Source of the DNA: Flagellimonas maritima
GTDB lineage: Bacteria; Bacteroidota; Bacteroidia; Flavobacteriales; Flavobacteriaceae
Direction of reading: 5' to 3'
Assembly: GCF_003269425.1 (NCBI RefSeq)
Contig: NZ_CP030104.1
Location: 2,413,501 to 2,477,500 of the forward strand
Length of the DNA stretch: 64,000 bases
The position numbers and the translations under genes are program-made. The notes under the pieces were generated by a model. It saw only the letters and a program-made list of their open reading frames with translations. It did no database searches and had not been told where the DNA came from. Below, in pieces: positions 35,042 to 44,629 of this stretch (its first letter is position 1; each line of letters starts with the position of its first letter).

Positions 35042-35923
35042 ATGAAAGTTGCTATTTACGGTCAAGCCTTTCATGAACAGGATAAGACCTGTGTCATGGA
35101 ACTTTTGGATGAGCTCAAAAGTATTAGTTCATCGGTGTATATCGAAGAAGAATTTAGCCAACTGGTTTCTGAACAAAATTTAGAATTGGATTATGGTACT
35201 TTTTCTCAGACATCCGGTTTGGACAGTTCTTTTGATATGTTCGTCAGCTTTGGTGGAGACGGCACCATGCTCAGGGCTGTAACTTATGTAAAAGATTTGG
35301 GAATCCCTATTGTAGGTGTGAATACAGGACGATTAGGTTTTTTGTCAACTTTTAAAAAAGAGGATGTCCGTAAGGTGGTCAGGGAATTTGTAGAGGGCCA
35401 ATACAAAATAGAAGAACGAAGTTTGATAGAGGTTATGTTGAATTCTGAATTGGATGAATTTGAAGACCTTAATTTTGCTTTGAACGAAATCACCGTTAGC
35501 CGTAAAGATACTACCTCAATGATAACAGTAGAAACCTATTTGAACGATGAATATTTGACATCGTATTGGGCAGATGGATTAATAGTTTCTACTCCTACGG
35601 GCTCTACAGGTTATTCATTGAGCTGCGGAGGCCCTGTAATCGCCCCAACAGCCAAATCTTTAGTGTTGACCCCCATTGCCCCGCACAATCTCAATGCTCG
35701 TCCATTGGTGATTTCAGACGACACACAGATCAGGTTAAAAGTTTCAGGTAGAGAGGAAAATCATTTGGTTTCTTTGGATTCTAGGATTGCGAGCATATCC
35801 AACGGAAAGGAAATAAGAATTAGAAAATCGGACTTTACCATTAAAATGATCGAATATAAATCAGAAAGTTTTTTAAAAACACTTCGCAACAAATTGCTTT
35901 GGGGTCAAGATAAACGCAATTGA
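35042..35923 (+). CDS. nadK: NAD kinase
   Basis: A 293-residue kinase that makes NADP from NAD. The diagnostic motifs are present: GGDGTMLRA, NTGRLGFLS, and DGLIVSTPTGSTGYSLSCGGP, then PIAPHNLNARPLVI. The length is normal. It follows the CBS-domain gene by one base and is followed by the DUF6089 gene after 110 bases. Confidence 0.96.
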   Translation: MKVAIYGQAFHEQDKTCVMELLDELKSISSSVYIEEEFSQLVSEQNLELDYGTFSQTSGLDSSFDMFVSFGGDGTMLRAVTYVKDLGIPIVGVNTGRLGFLSTFKKEDVRKVVREFVEGQYKIEERSLIEVMLNSELDEFEDLNFALNEITVSRKDTTSMITVETYLNDEYLTSYWADGLIVSTPTGSTGYSLSCGGPVIAPTAKSLVLTPIAPHNLNARPLVISDDTQIRLKVSGREENHLVSLDSRIASISNGKEIRIRKSDFTIKMIEYKSESFLKTLRNKLLWGQDKRN

Positions 35924-36033
35924 AACTTTCTAAAACAATAAAAGAGGCTAAAATCTGTTTAAAAAGGGAGAACTTTGTAACAAAAAACTCTATAAATTTT
36001 CCTTTACCCTAATATGTATAATTTTTGGATAGT

Positions 36034-36717
36034 ATGCGGATAGTTTTGGCTATTTTATTGTGCTTAGCGGTCAAGGTCAATGCCCAGACTTATGAGATAG
36101 GTGTTTTTGCGGGAGGTGCCAATGTCATTGGTGACGTGGGTAGAACAAATTATATATTGCCCTCTGGGCCTGCTTTTGGCGGTCTTTTTAAGTGGAACAA
36201 AAGCAAAAGATATGCATGGCGCGCCAGTGTTATGTACGGAAGCTTTACGGCAGATGATTCCAAATCCAGCAAATCTTCTAGGGAACAACGTGGTTACGTT
36301 ATAGATAATTCAGTTCTAGAAGCTTCGGCAGGTATAGAATTTAACTTTGTTGAATATAATCTTCACAAGCTTGGACCCGCCTTTACCCCCTATCTTTACA
36401 CGGGTGTTACCTATTTTAGGTATGATTTTAATTATTTTGATGCGCTCCAAGTGCAGGATATTAACCAAAAAGAAGGTAGTTTTGCAATACCAATGACGGT
36501 AGGGGCAAAGTATCGTTTAAATCAATTTTTGGTTCTTGGTGCGGAAATTGGAGCAAGGTATACGTTTACGGACAATTTGGACGGAAGCAATCCTGAGGGT
36601 TCTAATTTTGAGCAGTTTAGATTTGGAAATATTTTAAGCGATGACTGGTACGTCTTTTCAGGTATTACATTAACGTATACCTTTGGGCGTAAACCTTGCC
36701 AGGATTGTTTTCAATAA
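36034..36717 (+). CDS. DUF6089 family outer-membrane beta-barrel protein
   Basis: A 227-residue protein with a signal peptide (MRIVLAILLCLAVKVNAQ) and alternating strands typical of a small beta-barrel (EIGVFAGGANVIGDVGRTNY, WRASVMYGSFTADD, YLYTGVTYFRYDFNYF, WYVFSGITLTYTFG). The family lies just upstream of uppS-bamA in Flavobacteriia, which suggests a role in the outer membrane. The exact function is unknown. The uppS gene starts at the next base after its stop. I use the ATG at 36034; a TTG at 36025 is also in frame. Confidence 0.82.
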   Translation: MRIVLAILLCLAVKVNAQTYEIGVFAGGANVIGDVGRTNYILPSGPAFGGLFKWNKSKRYAWRASVMYGSFTADDSKSSKSSREQRGYVIDNSVLEASAGIEFNFVEYNLHKLGPAFTPYLYTGVTYFRYDFNYFDALQVQDINQKEGSFAIPMTVGAKYRLNQFLVLGAEIGARYTFTDNLDGSNPEGSNFEQFRFGNILSDDWYVFSGITLTYTFGRKPCQDCFQ

Positions 36718-37458
36718 ATGCATACGCTAGAGGAACTAAACAAGAATAGACTTCCAAAACATGTAGCTATTATCATGGATGGTAATGGCAGATGGGCCAA
36801 AGAGCGCGGAAAACTCAGGATTTTTGGACACCAAAATGGTGTAGAGGCCGTTAGGAAGACCGTAGAAAACTGCGCTAAACTTCAGATTCAATTTTTAACG
36901 TTATATGCTTTTTCTACGGAAAATTGGAACCGTCCCAAAATTGAGGTCGAAACTTTAATGAAACTTCTCGTTTCTTCACTTCGGAAAGAATTAAAAACTT
37001 TAAATAAGAACAATATAAAACTTAGTGCTATAGGTAATATAGATTCCCTGCCTTCCAAAGCTCAAAAAGAACTGGCCGAGGTTATCTCCAAAACATCCAA
37101 AAATACTGGAATGACCCTCACTTTGGCACTAAGTTACGGTTCTAGGGAAGAAATAAAAATAGCAGTAAAGGAGATTGCTCTCAAAGTTAAAAATAATATA
37201 ATTTCCCCGGAAAATATTGATGAAGCCGTTATTAATACTCATCTTTACACGCATTTTTTGCCAGATGTGGATTTGCTTATTCGTACCAGTGGGGAACATA
37301 GGATAAGCAATTTTTTACTTTGGCAGATAGCATACGCCGAATTATATTTTATTGACGTATTTTGGCCTGATTTTAGAGAGCATCATTTGGTAGAGGCAAT
37401 ATTAAGTTACCAAAATAGAGAACGACGATTTGGAAAAACTAGCGAACAACTCAATTAA
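36718..37458 (+). CDS. uppS: Isoprenyl transferase (undecaprenyl diphosphate synthase)
   Basis: A 246-residue cis-prenyltransferase that builds undecaprenyl diphosphate, the lipid carrier for cell-wall polymers. Motifs are IIMDGNGRWAKERG (catalytic Asp), FGHQNGVEAVR, LYAFSTENWNRP, DLLIRTSGEHRISNFLLWQ and AYAELYFIDVFWPDF. It overlaps the bamA gene by 29 bases if that gene starts at the TTG at 37430, a sign of coupled translation. Confidence 0.95.
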   Translation: MHTLEELNKNRLPKHVAIIMDGNGRWAKERGKLRIFGHQNGVEAVRKTVENCAKLQIQFLTLYAFSTENWNRPKIEVETLMKLLVSSLRKELKTLNKNNIKLSAIGNIDSLPSKAQKELAEVISKTSKNTGMTLTLALSYGSREEIKIAVKEIALKVKNNIISPENIDEAVINTHLYTHFLPDVDLLIRTSGEHRISNFLLWQIAYAELYFIDVFWPDFREHHLVEAILSYQNRERRFGKTSEQLN

Positions 37459-40099
37459 GGAAACCAAAAATCCTATTCAACTATTCCTAAAATTATTACT
37501 CCTACTTCTTTTCACAACCCAAAGCTTTGCCCAAGAGACATCTTTTGAGGATGGGAAGAAATATATTTTGGGCGGTTTAACCGTAACGGGGCTTCAAAGT
37601 TATAATGAGCAGACAGTTGTTACGTATACTGGTTTACGTGTAGGACAGCCCATAACAATTCCTGGCGATGAAATCAGTGCGGTCATAAAAAAGTTATGGA
37701 GTTTGGAACTTTTCAGTAATGTAGACATGTTCTATACTAAAATTGAAGGGGATAAAATATTCCTTGAGTTGAACATTACGGAGCGTCCAACCCTTTCTAA
37801 AGTAACCGTGTTTGGTGTAAAAAAACGAAAGGTTGAGGATATTATAAATGACACCGACTTAAAAAAAGGTAAAAAAATAACGGAAAGCTTAATTGCCAAT
37901 ACCAAAAATTATCTTCAAAATAAATACAAGAAGCAAGGTTATCTAAATGCGAAAGTTACCATTGCTACAGCTGCAGACACTACGGGCACCAATACTCAGA
38001 GTATGGTTGTTAATGTGAAGAAAGGCGATAAGGTTAAGATTAGGGATATAGTATTTGAGGGCAATGAAAAGCTTTCTGATAAAAGATTGGCAAAATCTCT
38101 GAAGAATACCAAAAAGAAAAAGCTCTATCGTTTCTGGAAAAAATCCAAATACATAGAAGACGATTACAAAGAGGATTTATCAAGCTTGGTCGATGCTTAT
38201 GCCGAAAGGGGATATAGGGATGCCCGTATCCTTTCAGATACTTTTGTAAAGGTCAACGATAAGAATATCGATTTAAAGATTACTGTTGAAGAAGGTGATA
38301 AATATTATTTTGGAGATATAAACTTTGTTGGAAACTCAGTTTACACAGATAGACAATTGAGCCAGGTTTTGGGTATTCGCAAAGGAGCTACTTATAATGG
38401 AGTATTACTTAAAGAACGCATAGCGGACGATTCCAAGCCAGATGGCCAGGATTTGACAAACTTATATCAAAATAACGGTTATTTATTTTCAAGTATAAAT
38501 CCAGTAGAGGTTTCCGCAGTAAATGACACGATAAACTTTGAGATCAGGATTATTGAAGGCAAAGAAACATTTTTGAACCATGTTACGGTGACAGGAAATG
38601 ATAAAACCAATGACCATGTGGTTTTCAGGGAGCTTCGTACCAGGCCCGGTCAAAGATACAGTAAGGATAATATAGTAAGGAGTATTAGGGAACTTGGCCA
38701 ATTGGGCTTTTTTGATGCCGAGCAAATAGTGCCCGATATTATAAACCCAGATCCAAACGCGGGCACGGTGGATATCAACTACAGTTTGGTTGAAGCAGGT
38801 TCCAGTCAAATTGAATTGCAAGGTGGATTTGGTGGCGGTGGATTTATTGGGACCCTGGGGCTATCCTTTAGTAATTTTTCCTTAAAGAATATTTTTAATG
38901 GTGAGGCCTATAAACCTGTTCCCATGGGGGACGGACAGACTATGGCTCTTCGTTTACAGGCAAGTAGAACGTTTCGTGTCTATAGTTTAAATTTTTCAGA
39001 ACCTTGGCTAGGAGGAAAAAAACCAGTACGGTTTAACCTCTCCCTGTCAAGAACCCAACAATTCGCAACCAGTTTTGATGATCGTGGTAGAATTGACAGA
39101 GATCCGGATAGAGGTTTTTCAATAACAGGTATTTCAACAGGTTTGGCAAAAAGAGTACAATGGCCAGATGATTATTTTACTATTTCGCACTCTTTGAGCT
39201 ATCAACTCTATCAATTTGATGATTTCAATAACGGACTTTTTAATTTTGGTAACGGTAGCTCCAATTCCTTGAGCTACACTCTCGGAATTTCAAGAAGTTC
39301 CCAGGGACCAAATCGTATTTTTCCATTATCTGGATCTAATTTTGAAGTTACGGCAAAATTTACTCCTCCATATTCACTATTTAGGGGAAAGGATTTTAAG
39401 CAGATTAGGGAAGATATAGATGAGGCAACAGATAGGCTTTTTGAAATAGGGCCTAATTCAACATCACCTAGTGAGCAAATTGAGTTTGTGGAATTAAGTG
39501 ATGAATTGGAAAGATTGGAAGAAGAAAGGTTCAAACTATTGGAATTTTATAAAATAAAGTTCAAAGGGGATTGGTACACACAATTGGTTGGAAAGTTAGT
39601 ATTGCGTACCAATGCTGAACTTGGTTTCTTGGGTAGCTATAACAATGATATTGGCGATGTACCCTTTGAGAGGTTTTTTGTGGGTGGTGATGGTCTTGGA
39701 AACTTTACTTTAGATGGAAGGGACATTATACAACTAAGAGGATATGAGAACAGTTCTTTGACCCCCTTTAGCACAAATCCTATTACAGGTAATCAAGAAA
39801 GGGATGGTGGTACCATCTATAATAAATTTTCTCTGGAATTGCGTTATCCGCTTACGTTGAAACCCTCAGCCTCTATCTATGCACTTTCTTTTTTGGAAGC
39901 TGGTAATGCATTTAACAATTTTAATGAGTATAATCCGTTTGAATTAAAAAGATCTGCTGGAGTTGGGATACGTATTTTTATGCCGGCATTTGGTCTCTTG
40001 GGCATAGACTTTGGATATGGATTTGATTCAGATGCAACTCCAGGCGCAGTCGGTCCAAATGGTTGGGAAACGCACTTCATCATCGGGCAGCAATTTTAA
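37430..40099 (+). CDS. bamA: Outer-membrane protein assembly factor BamA
   Basis: An 889-residue Omp85 protein that inserts beta-barrels into the outer membrane. After a signal peptide (LFLKLLLLLLFTTQSFAQ) come POTRA repeats (for example YILGGLTVTGLQSYNEQTVV, VKIRDIVFEGNEKL, YYFGDINFVGNSVY, TFLNHVTVTGNDKT) and a C-terminal 16-strand barrel with the RGYE box (IQLRGYENSSL), ending in HFIIGQQF. The only usable start before the signal peptide is a TTG at 37430, inside uppS; no ATG or GTG is available in frame. Confidence 0.95.
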   Translation: MEKLANNSIKETKNPIQLFLKLLLLLLFTTQSFAQETSFEDGKKYILGGLTVTGLQSYNEQTVVTYTGLRVGQPITIPGDEISAVIKKLWSLELFSNVDMFYTKIEGDKIFLELNITERPTLSKVTVFGVKKRKVEDIINDTDLKKGKKITESLIANTKNYLQNKYKKQGYLNAKVTIATAADTTGTNTQSMVVNVKKGDKVKIRDIVFEGNEKLSDKRLAKSLKNTKKKKLYRFWKKSKYIEDDYKEDLSSLVDAYAERGYRDARILSDTFVKVNDKNIDLKITVEEGDKYYFGDINFVGNSVYTDRQLSQVLGIRKGATYNGVLLKERIADDSKPDGQDLTNLYQNNGYLFSSINPVEVSAVNDTINFEIRIIEGKETFLNHVTVTGNDKTNDHVVFRELRTRPGQRYSKDNIVRSIRELGQLGFFDAEQIVPDIINPDPNAGTVDINYSLVEAGSSQIELQGGFGGGGFIGTLGLSFSNFSLKNIFNGEAYKPVPMGDGQTMALRLQASRTFRVYSLNFSEPWLGGKKPVRFNLSLSRTQQFATSFDDRGRIDRDPDRGFSITGISTGLAKRVQWPDDYFTISHSLSYQLYQFDDFNNGLFNFGNGSSNSLSYTLGISRSSQGPNRIFPLSGSNFEVTAKFTPPYSLFRGKDFKQIREDIDEATDRLFEIGPNSTSPSEQIEFVELSDELERLEEERFKLLEFYKIKFKGDWYTQLVGKLVLRTNAELGFLGSYNNDIGDVPFERFFVGGDGLGNFTLDGRDIIQLRGYENSSLTPFSTNPITGNQERDGGTIYNKFSLELRYPLTLKPSASIYALSFLEAGNAFNNFNEYNPFELKRSAGVGIRIFMPAFGLLGIDFGYGFDSDATPGAVGPNGWETHFIIGQQF

Positions 40100-40198
40100 T
40101 TGAAAGAAAGTATTGTTGATTCATTCCTATAAATAGCTCATTTTAAATTATTTAGTTATTTTGGCACGATATTTTCTATGTAAAAAGCGGAATCAAAA

Positions 40199-41035
40199 AT
40201 GAATACCAAAGTTCTTTTATCATTAGTTATTTTAATGTCGTCCTTATATGGATTTTCACAAAGAGGAGTACGTATCGGATATGTGGACATGGAGTACATC
40301 CTTGAAAATGTAGAAGAATATAGAGATGCGAATGAACAATTGAATGTTAAGGCCCAAAAATGGAAACAGGAAATTGAGCTGAAACAAAGTGTCGTTGAGC
40401 AAATGAAAAAAGATTTAATGGCCGAGAAAGTACTCTTAACGGATGAATTGATTATTGAGCGCGAAGAAGAAATACAAGTTTTGGAAACCGAAATGTTGAA
40501 TTATCAACAAGATAGATTTGGTCCACAAGGGGATTTGGTCTTACAAAAACAACTGTTGATTCAGCCAATTCAGGATCAGGTTTTCAATGAAGTTCAAAAA
40601 ATTGGAGGCAATAAAAGATACGATTTTATTTTTGATAAATCAGCAGATGTTGTAATGTTGTACTCCGAAAAAAGGCATGATATTAGTGACTTGGTTTTAA
40701 GGGAAATAGGTAGAACCAGAAAAATTAGTAAATCCAATAAAAAGGAGAAACAGAAAAGCCGTTTGGATAAATTTAAAGAAGAGGAAGCAGAAGAGGATAA
40801 AGAGATAAGTGAAGCATTAAAAGAGCGCCAAGCAAGAACGGAACAGGCACAGGATGAAAAAGCAAAAGCTGTAGAAGATAGAAGAGCAGAACAGTTAAGA
40901 TTAAGGGAAGAGCGCAAAAAGGCTTACGAAGCCCGAAGAAATAAATTATTGGAAGAGCGTGAGGCCAAAAGAAAAGAGAAACTTGAAGAAAGGAAAAAAA
41001 CTCAGGAACAACAAAAAGATTCAATACAACAATAA
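40199..41035 (+). CDS. OmpH/Skp-family periplasmic chaperone, long form
   Basis: A 278-residue protein with signal peptide (LLSLVILMSSLYGFSQ) and the Skp/OmpH start motif RIGYVDMEYILENV, then long coiled-coil helices. After about residue 180 there is a highly charged Lys/Glu/Arg extension that ends in EQQKDSIQQ and is absent from E. coli Skp. It should hold outer-membrane proteins soluble on the way to BamA, which is encoded just upstream. Confidence 0.88.
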   Translation: MNTKVLLSLVILMSSLYGFSQRGVRIGYVDMEYILENVEEYRDANEQLNVKAQKWKQEIELKQSVVEQMKKDLMAEKVLLTDELIIEREEEIQVLETEMLNYQQDRFGPQGDLVLQKQLLIQPIQDQVFNEVQKIGGNKRYDFIFDKSADVVMLYSEKRHDISDLVLREIGRTRKISKSNKKEKQKSRLDKFKEEEAEEDKEISEALKERQARTEQAQDEKAKAVEDRRAEQLRLREERKKAYEARRNKLLEEREAKRKEKLEERKKTQEQQKDSIQQ

Positions 41036-41079
41036 ATATTGAAGAATTAAAATTAATACTCAAACAGTAACTTAGAATC

Positions 41080-41589
41080 ATGAAAAATGTAAAGAAGATT
41101 GCCGTAGCCCTAGTCTTATTTGTTGCGGCTACTGGTTTTGTAAATGCACAGAACAAAATTGCCCATATTAATGTACAGCAATTACTGTCAGAAATGCCAG
41201 AGATGAAGTCGGCCCAAGCTGAGCTTAAAAAATTACAGGAAACTTATAAAGCGGATATCGAAAGCTCAATGACGGAGCTTAAAAACAAGTATACACAGTA
41301 TTCAAACGAAGCAACCTCAAAATCCGAAGAGGAGAACCAAAAAAGAGCAGTTGAGCTTCAAGGGTTCGAAAAGAACATTCAAGAAGCCGAACAAGCAGCA
41401 GTACAAGAAATGCAAAAAAAGCAACAAGAATTGTTCGCACCTATTTCAGATAGGGCAAAACAGGCTATAGAAAAAGTAGCGGCCGCACAAGGTTTTCAAT
41501 ATGTTGTAGATGCAAGCCCGGGACTAAGCCTTATCGTTGCAAAAGGAACAGACTTATTGCCCGCTGTCAAACAAGAATTAGGTTTTTAG
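41080..41589 (+). CDS. OmpH/Skp-family periplasmic chaperone, short form
   Basis: A 169-residue Skp-like protein: signal peptide (IAVALVLFVAATGFVNAQ), the start motif KIAHINVQQLLSEMPEM, a coiled-coil central part rich in Glu, Lys and Gln, and a C-terminal closing segment (GFQYVVDASPGLSLIVAKG) as in Skp. It is of typical Skp length. With the longer paralogue upstream and bamA it forms an outer-membrane biogenesis unit, closed by a strong terminator. Confidence 0.93.
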   Translation: MKNVKKIAVALVLFVAATGFVNAQNKIAHINVQQLLSEMPEMKSAQAELKKLQETYKADIESSMTELKNKYTQYSNEATSKSEEENQKRAVELQGFEKNIQEAEQAAVQEMQKKQQELFAPISDRAKQAIEKVAAAQGFQYVVDASPGLSLIVAKGTDLLPAVKQELGF

Positions 41590-41613
41590 ATTTTTGTTGT
41601 AAAAATAGTCTAG

Positions 41614-41644
41614 ACCGCTTTTTCTTTGGAAAAGCGGTTTTTTT
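41614..41644 (+). terminator. Intrinsic terminator after the ompH genes
   Basis: The 9-bp stem ACCGCTTTT/AAAAGCGGT (41614-41622 with 41630-41638) is followed by seven T, 25 bases after the stop of the short ompH gene. Confidence 0.85.
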
Positions 41645-41673
41645 GTTTTAATAGCTAAAGTATATATTTGAAG

Positions 41674-42453
41674 ATGCTCAAACCTATAGGTATTTTTGAT
41701 TCTGGAGTAGGGGGAACTTCTATTTGGAAAGAAATAAACAAACAACTTCCTTATGAGAGTACAGTTTATCTAGCAGATAGTAAAAATGCACCTTATGGAA
41801 TAAAATCCAATGAAGAAATATTGCGTTTGAGCATAAAGAATACCGAATTTCTTCTTCAAAAAGATTGTAAACTTATTGTGGTCGCCTGTAATACGGCCAC
41901 CACTAATGCAATCGATTATTTAAGGGCCTATTATAGCATTCCATTTATTGGTATTGAACCGGCAATAAAACCGGCAGCCCTTCAAACAAAAACAAAAAAA
42001 ATAGGAGTTTTAGCTACAAAAGGCACTTTGTCCAGTAGCTTGTTCCATAATACTTCAAAACTATTTGCCGAAGGGATCACCGTAATCGAACAAGAAGGAG
42101 CCGGGTTGGTAGAATTGATAGAAGCTGGTCAAATCGACTCAAGAAAAATAGAGGACTTATTAAAAAAATACATTGACCCAATGCTTGAAAAGAATATAGA
42201 TAGCCTTGTTTTAGGATGTACACATTACCCATATCTAGTACCGATACTTAAAAAAATGCTGCCCAGCAAAATCAAAATTATAGATTCTGGAGAAGCAGTT
42301 GCAAGGCAAACAAAGGCGGTACTAATGAAAAATAGGTCATTGGAATTGGAAAATAACATACCTACGCATACTTTCTATTCCAATTCAAATTTGAATGTGC
42401 TAAAAAATTTAATGGATAATTATGATGTCTCAATAGTTTACAAAGATTTTTAG
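41674..42453 (+). CDS. murI: Glutamate racemase
   Basis: A 259-residue racemase supplying D-glutamate for peptidoglycan. The two catalytic Cys motifs are present: VVACNTATTNAIDYLR and LVLGCTHYPYL, along with the N-terminal FDSGVGG (Asp, Ser) and YLADSKNAPYG. I use the ATG at 41674; an in-frame TTG at 41668 adds two residues. Its stop codon is 2 bases from the end of the convergent folA gene. Confidence 0.95.
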   Translation: MLKPIGIFDSGVGGTSIWKEINKQLPYESTVYLADSKNAPYGIKSNEEILRLSIKNTEFLLQKDCKLIVVACNTATTNAIDYLRAYYSIPFIGIEPAIKPAALQTKTKKIGVLATKGTLSSSLFHNTSKLFAEGITVIEQEGAGLVELIEAGQIDSRKIEDLLKKYIDPMLEKNIDSLVLGCTHYPYLVPILKKMLPSKIKIIDSGEAVARQTKAVLMKNRSLELENNIPTHTFYSNSNLNVLKNLMDNYDVSIVYKDF

Positions 42454-42455
42454 AA

Positions 42456-42947
42456 CTATTGTCTGCGATAGGTCAAATAGGTAAAATTATAGGCGTGTTT
42501 CCCATCTTTTGGATGATACTCTTCTTTGACCAGACTCCAGATGTTTTTATCGATTTCGGGAAAAAATGTATCAGCTTCAAAAGAACTATGTATTCGGGTC
42601 AGCTCAATATCCGTAGCAAATTCCATGGCTTGTTCGTAAATCTGCCCCCCTCCTATAATAAAGGATTTATCCTCATTGGCAGCCAAATCCAAAGCATGCT
42701 CCAAAGAATGAACTACGGTACATTCAAATTTGGGAATATAATCTTTATCACGGGTAATCACAATATGTTCCCTGTTTGGTAAAGCTTTGGCGAAGCTTTC
42801 AAGGGTTTTGCGGCCCATAATGATTTTATGCCCTGTTGTTAGATTCTTAAATCGCTTAAAATCATCTGGCAAATGCCAAGGTAAATCGTTGTTGATACCA
42901 AGGGCATTGTTTTCTCCGGCAGCTGCAATAATGATAAATTGCTTCAC
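42456..42947 (-). CDS. folA: Dihydrofolate reductase
   Basis: A 163-residue DHFR that reduces dihydrofolate to tetrahydrofolate with NADPH. Recognisable parts are the N-terminal IIAAAGENNALGINNDLPWHLPDD region with the active-site Asp, the NADPH-binding HKIIMGRKTLES and the IIGGGQIYEQAM loop near the C-terminus. It starts inside the end of the 2TM-domain gene (4-base overlap). Confidence 0.96.
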   Translation of the reverse strand: MKQFIIIAAAGENNALGINNDLPWHLPDDFKRFKNLTTGHKIIMGRKTLESFAKALPNREHIVITRDKDYIPKFECTVVHSLEHALDLAANEDKSFIIGGGQIYEQAMEFATDIELTRIHSSFEADTFFPEIDKNIWSLVKEEYHPKDGKHAYNFTYLTYRRQ

Positions 42948-43333
42948 AGCTCTTTTTTTTTATTGATTTGGGACAAAGGAAAATCAGTATCTATTTCCTT
43001 TTGTATCTCCGCAATGCGCTGCTTTTGCTTGCTCACTAATTTTTCCCTTTGTTGGCGCTCCCAATACTGTCCCATAAACTTATGGGTCACAAAAACATTG
43101 AATATATGGACGAACAATAAAAAAGCCCAAAACAGAATGATCCATATAGACCAATCATAGGGCTCGCCATATTTTAAGATTTTATTGGTCAATACCAGAA
43201 AAACGCTACCGATTAGAAAAATAACAAAATGGGAGAACAACTTCTTTTTTTGACGGACGCGTCTTTGCGCATTTTCCAAAAACTCATGCTGCTCTATATC
43301 AACGGGATTCTTTTGCTTCTTTTTTGATAACAT
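42944..43333 (-). CDS. 2TM domain-containing protein
   Basis: A 129-residue protein with two adjacent membrane helices (FSHFVIFLIGSVFLVLTNKIL and WIILFWAFLLFVHIFNVFV) between basic, helical cytoplasmic ends. It fits the 2TM domain family often found in Bacteroidota near histidine kinases or small metabolic genes. No molecular function is known. It is translationally coupled to folA by a 4-base overlap. Confidence 0.8.
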   Translation of the reverse strand: MLSKKKQKNPVDIEQHEFLENAQRRVRQKKKLFSHFVIFLIGSVFLVLTNKILKYGEPYDWSIWIILFWAFLLFVHIFNVFVTHKFMGQYWERQQREKLVSKQKQRIAEIQKEIDTDFPLSQINKKKEL

Positions 43334-43388
43334 TGAATGGCTATCTTTATCAACAAATATAATTGAATTAGACCCAAAAACTCCAGCA

Positions 43389-44468
43389 ATGCAAAACTTA
43401 AGAAAAAAATTTCCAGTACTAAATCAATGTATTTATGCCAACACGGCGGCGACTGGATTATTGAATGAAGATTTAATGGAATGGCGGCAAGAACATGATT
43501 TGGATTATTTGATCGGCGGCAGTGAAATGAAAATGAAAAGTTTTGAGGCCATGTCTGACATTAAAGCTACCGTTGGAGATTTTTTTAACTGTAAATGGGA
43601 AAATGTTGCTTTGGTGCCAAATTTTACATTGGGTCTAAATATGCTTTTGGATGGATTGCCAGACAATAAGAACGTACTTTTATTGGAGAACGATTATCCC
43701 TCTTTGAACTGGCCTTTTGAAACCAGAAACTTCAAAACACAATACGTTGAGATCGATGAAAAACTGGAAGATAGCATCCTTGAAAAGGTAAAAACAGGGC
43801 ATATAGATATTTTGGCGCTTAGCTTGGTGCAATGGTTGAACGGTATTAAAATTGACTTGGACTTTTTGAAAAACCTCAAAAAAGAATTTCCTGACCTTTT
43901 GATAATTGCGGATGGCACTCAATTTTGTGGTACCCAAGATTTTGATTTTCAAGCTTCCGGTGTCGATGTACTTGTAGCCAGTACCTATAAATGGCTTTTA
44001 TCAGGATTTGGTAACGCTTTTGTTTTGGTAAAAGAAAAAGCCAAAGAACATTTTAAACTTAAACATATTGGCTATGCTTCAGTAGGTGGTGACAGTACCA
44101 AAAGAGAGAACATTCCATTTTGTAAACATTTGGAACCGGGACATTTGGATTCTCTAAACTTTGGAAGTTTACAATTCTCGCTCAATTTTTTGAAAGATAT
44201 CGGTATCCACCATATCACAGCTCAATTGGAAAAATTATCGACTAAAGCCAAAACTGGTTTTTCGTCATTGGGACTCCTCGAAGAAAAAGTCGTACTTAGA
44301 AATATGCACAGCACTATTTTTAATATAAAGGGGGATAAAGAACTTTTTAAGAAGTTGGAACAGGAAAATATAGTCTGCGCGCTGCGCGGAAATGGAATTC
44401 GGTTGAGTTTTCACTTTTATAACACCGAAAACGAGATTGATGCCATTATGGATATACTTAAATCCTAA
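43389..44468 (+). CDS. Class V aminotransferase-fold PLP enzyme
   Basis: A 359-residue PLP-dependent enzyme of the class V/NifS-like fold: LNQCIYANTAATGLLN at the start, the PLP-binding Asp in LLIIADGTQFCGT and the Schiff-base Lys in VASTYKWLLSGFGN. It lacks the catalytic Cys-loop pattern that would mark a clear cysteine desulfurase, so the reaction (aminotransferase, lyase or desulfurase) is open. Confidence 0.82.
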   Translation: MQNLRKKFPVLNQCIYANTAATGLLNEDLMEWRQEHDLDYLIGGSEMKMKSFEAMSDIKATVGDFFNCKWENVALVPNFTLGLNMLLDGLPDNKNVLLLENDYPSLNWPFETRNFKTQYVEIDEKLEDSILEKVKTGHIDILALSLVQWLNGIKIDLDFLKNLKKEFPDLLIIADGTQFCGTQDFDFQASGVDVLVASTYKWLLSGFGNAFVLVKEKAKEHFKLKHIGYASVGGDSTKRENIPFCKHLEPGHLDSLNFGSLQFSLNFLKDIGIHHITAQLEKLSTKAKTGFSSLGLLEEKVVLRNMHSTIFNIKGDKELFKKLEQENIVCALRGNGIRLSFHFYNTENEIDAIMDILKS

Positions 44469-44501
44469 GAGTTAAAAATCATTTTTTTGAAAAATACACT
44501 G

Positions 44502-44519
44502 TTACTTTTGTAAAAGTAA
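44502..44519. promoter_or_regulatory. Inverted repeat upstream of the glycogen-binding-domain gene
   Basis: TTACTTTT, two bases, AAAAGTAA: a perfect 8-2-8 inverted repeat in the 161-base gap before the gene at 44630. It overlaps TACTTTTG, a match to the -7 consensus TAnnTTTG, so it could be a promoter with an overlapping operator. The rest of the gap is very AT-rich and holds no gene. Confidence 0.35.
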
Positions 44520-44629
44520 TCTTATAATTAGCTGCATTTTATCAATATGATAAATCTAATTTAACTTATTGTAAATAAGAGGTTTTATATATTGTTTTGT
44601 GCTTAATTGTAAATAAAGAATAAAATATC

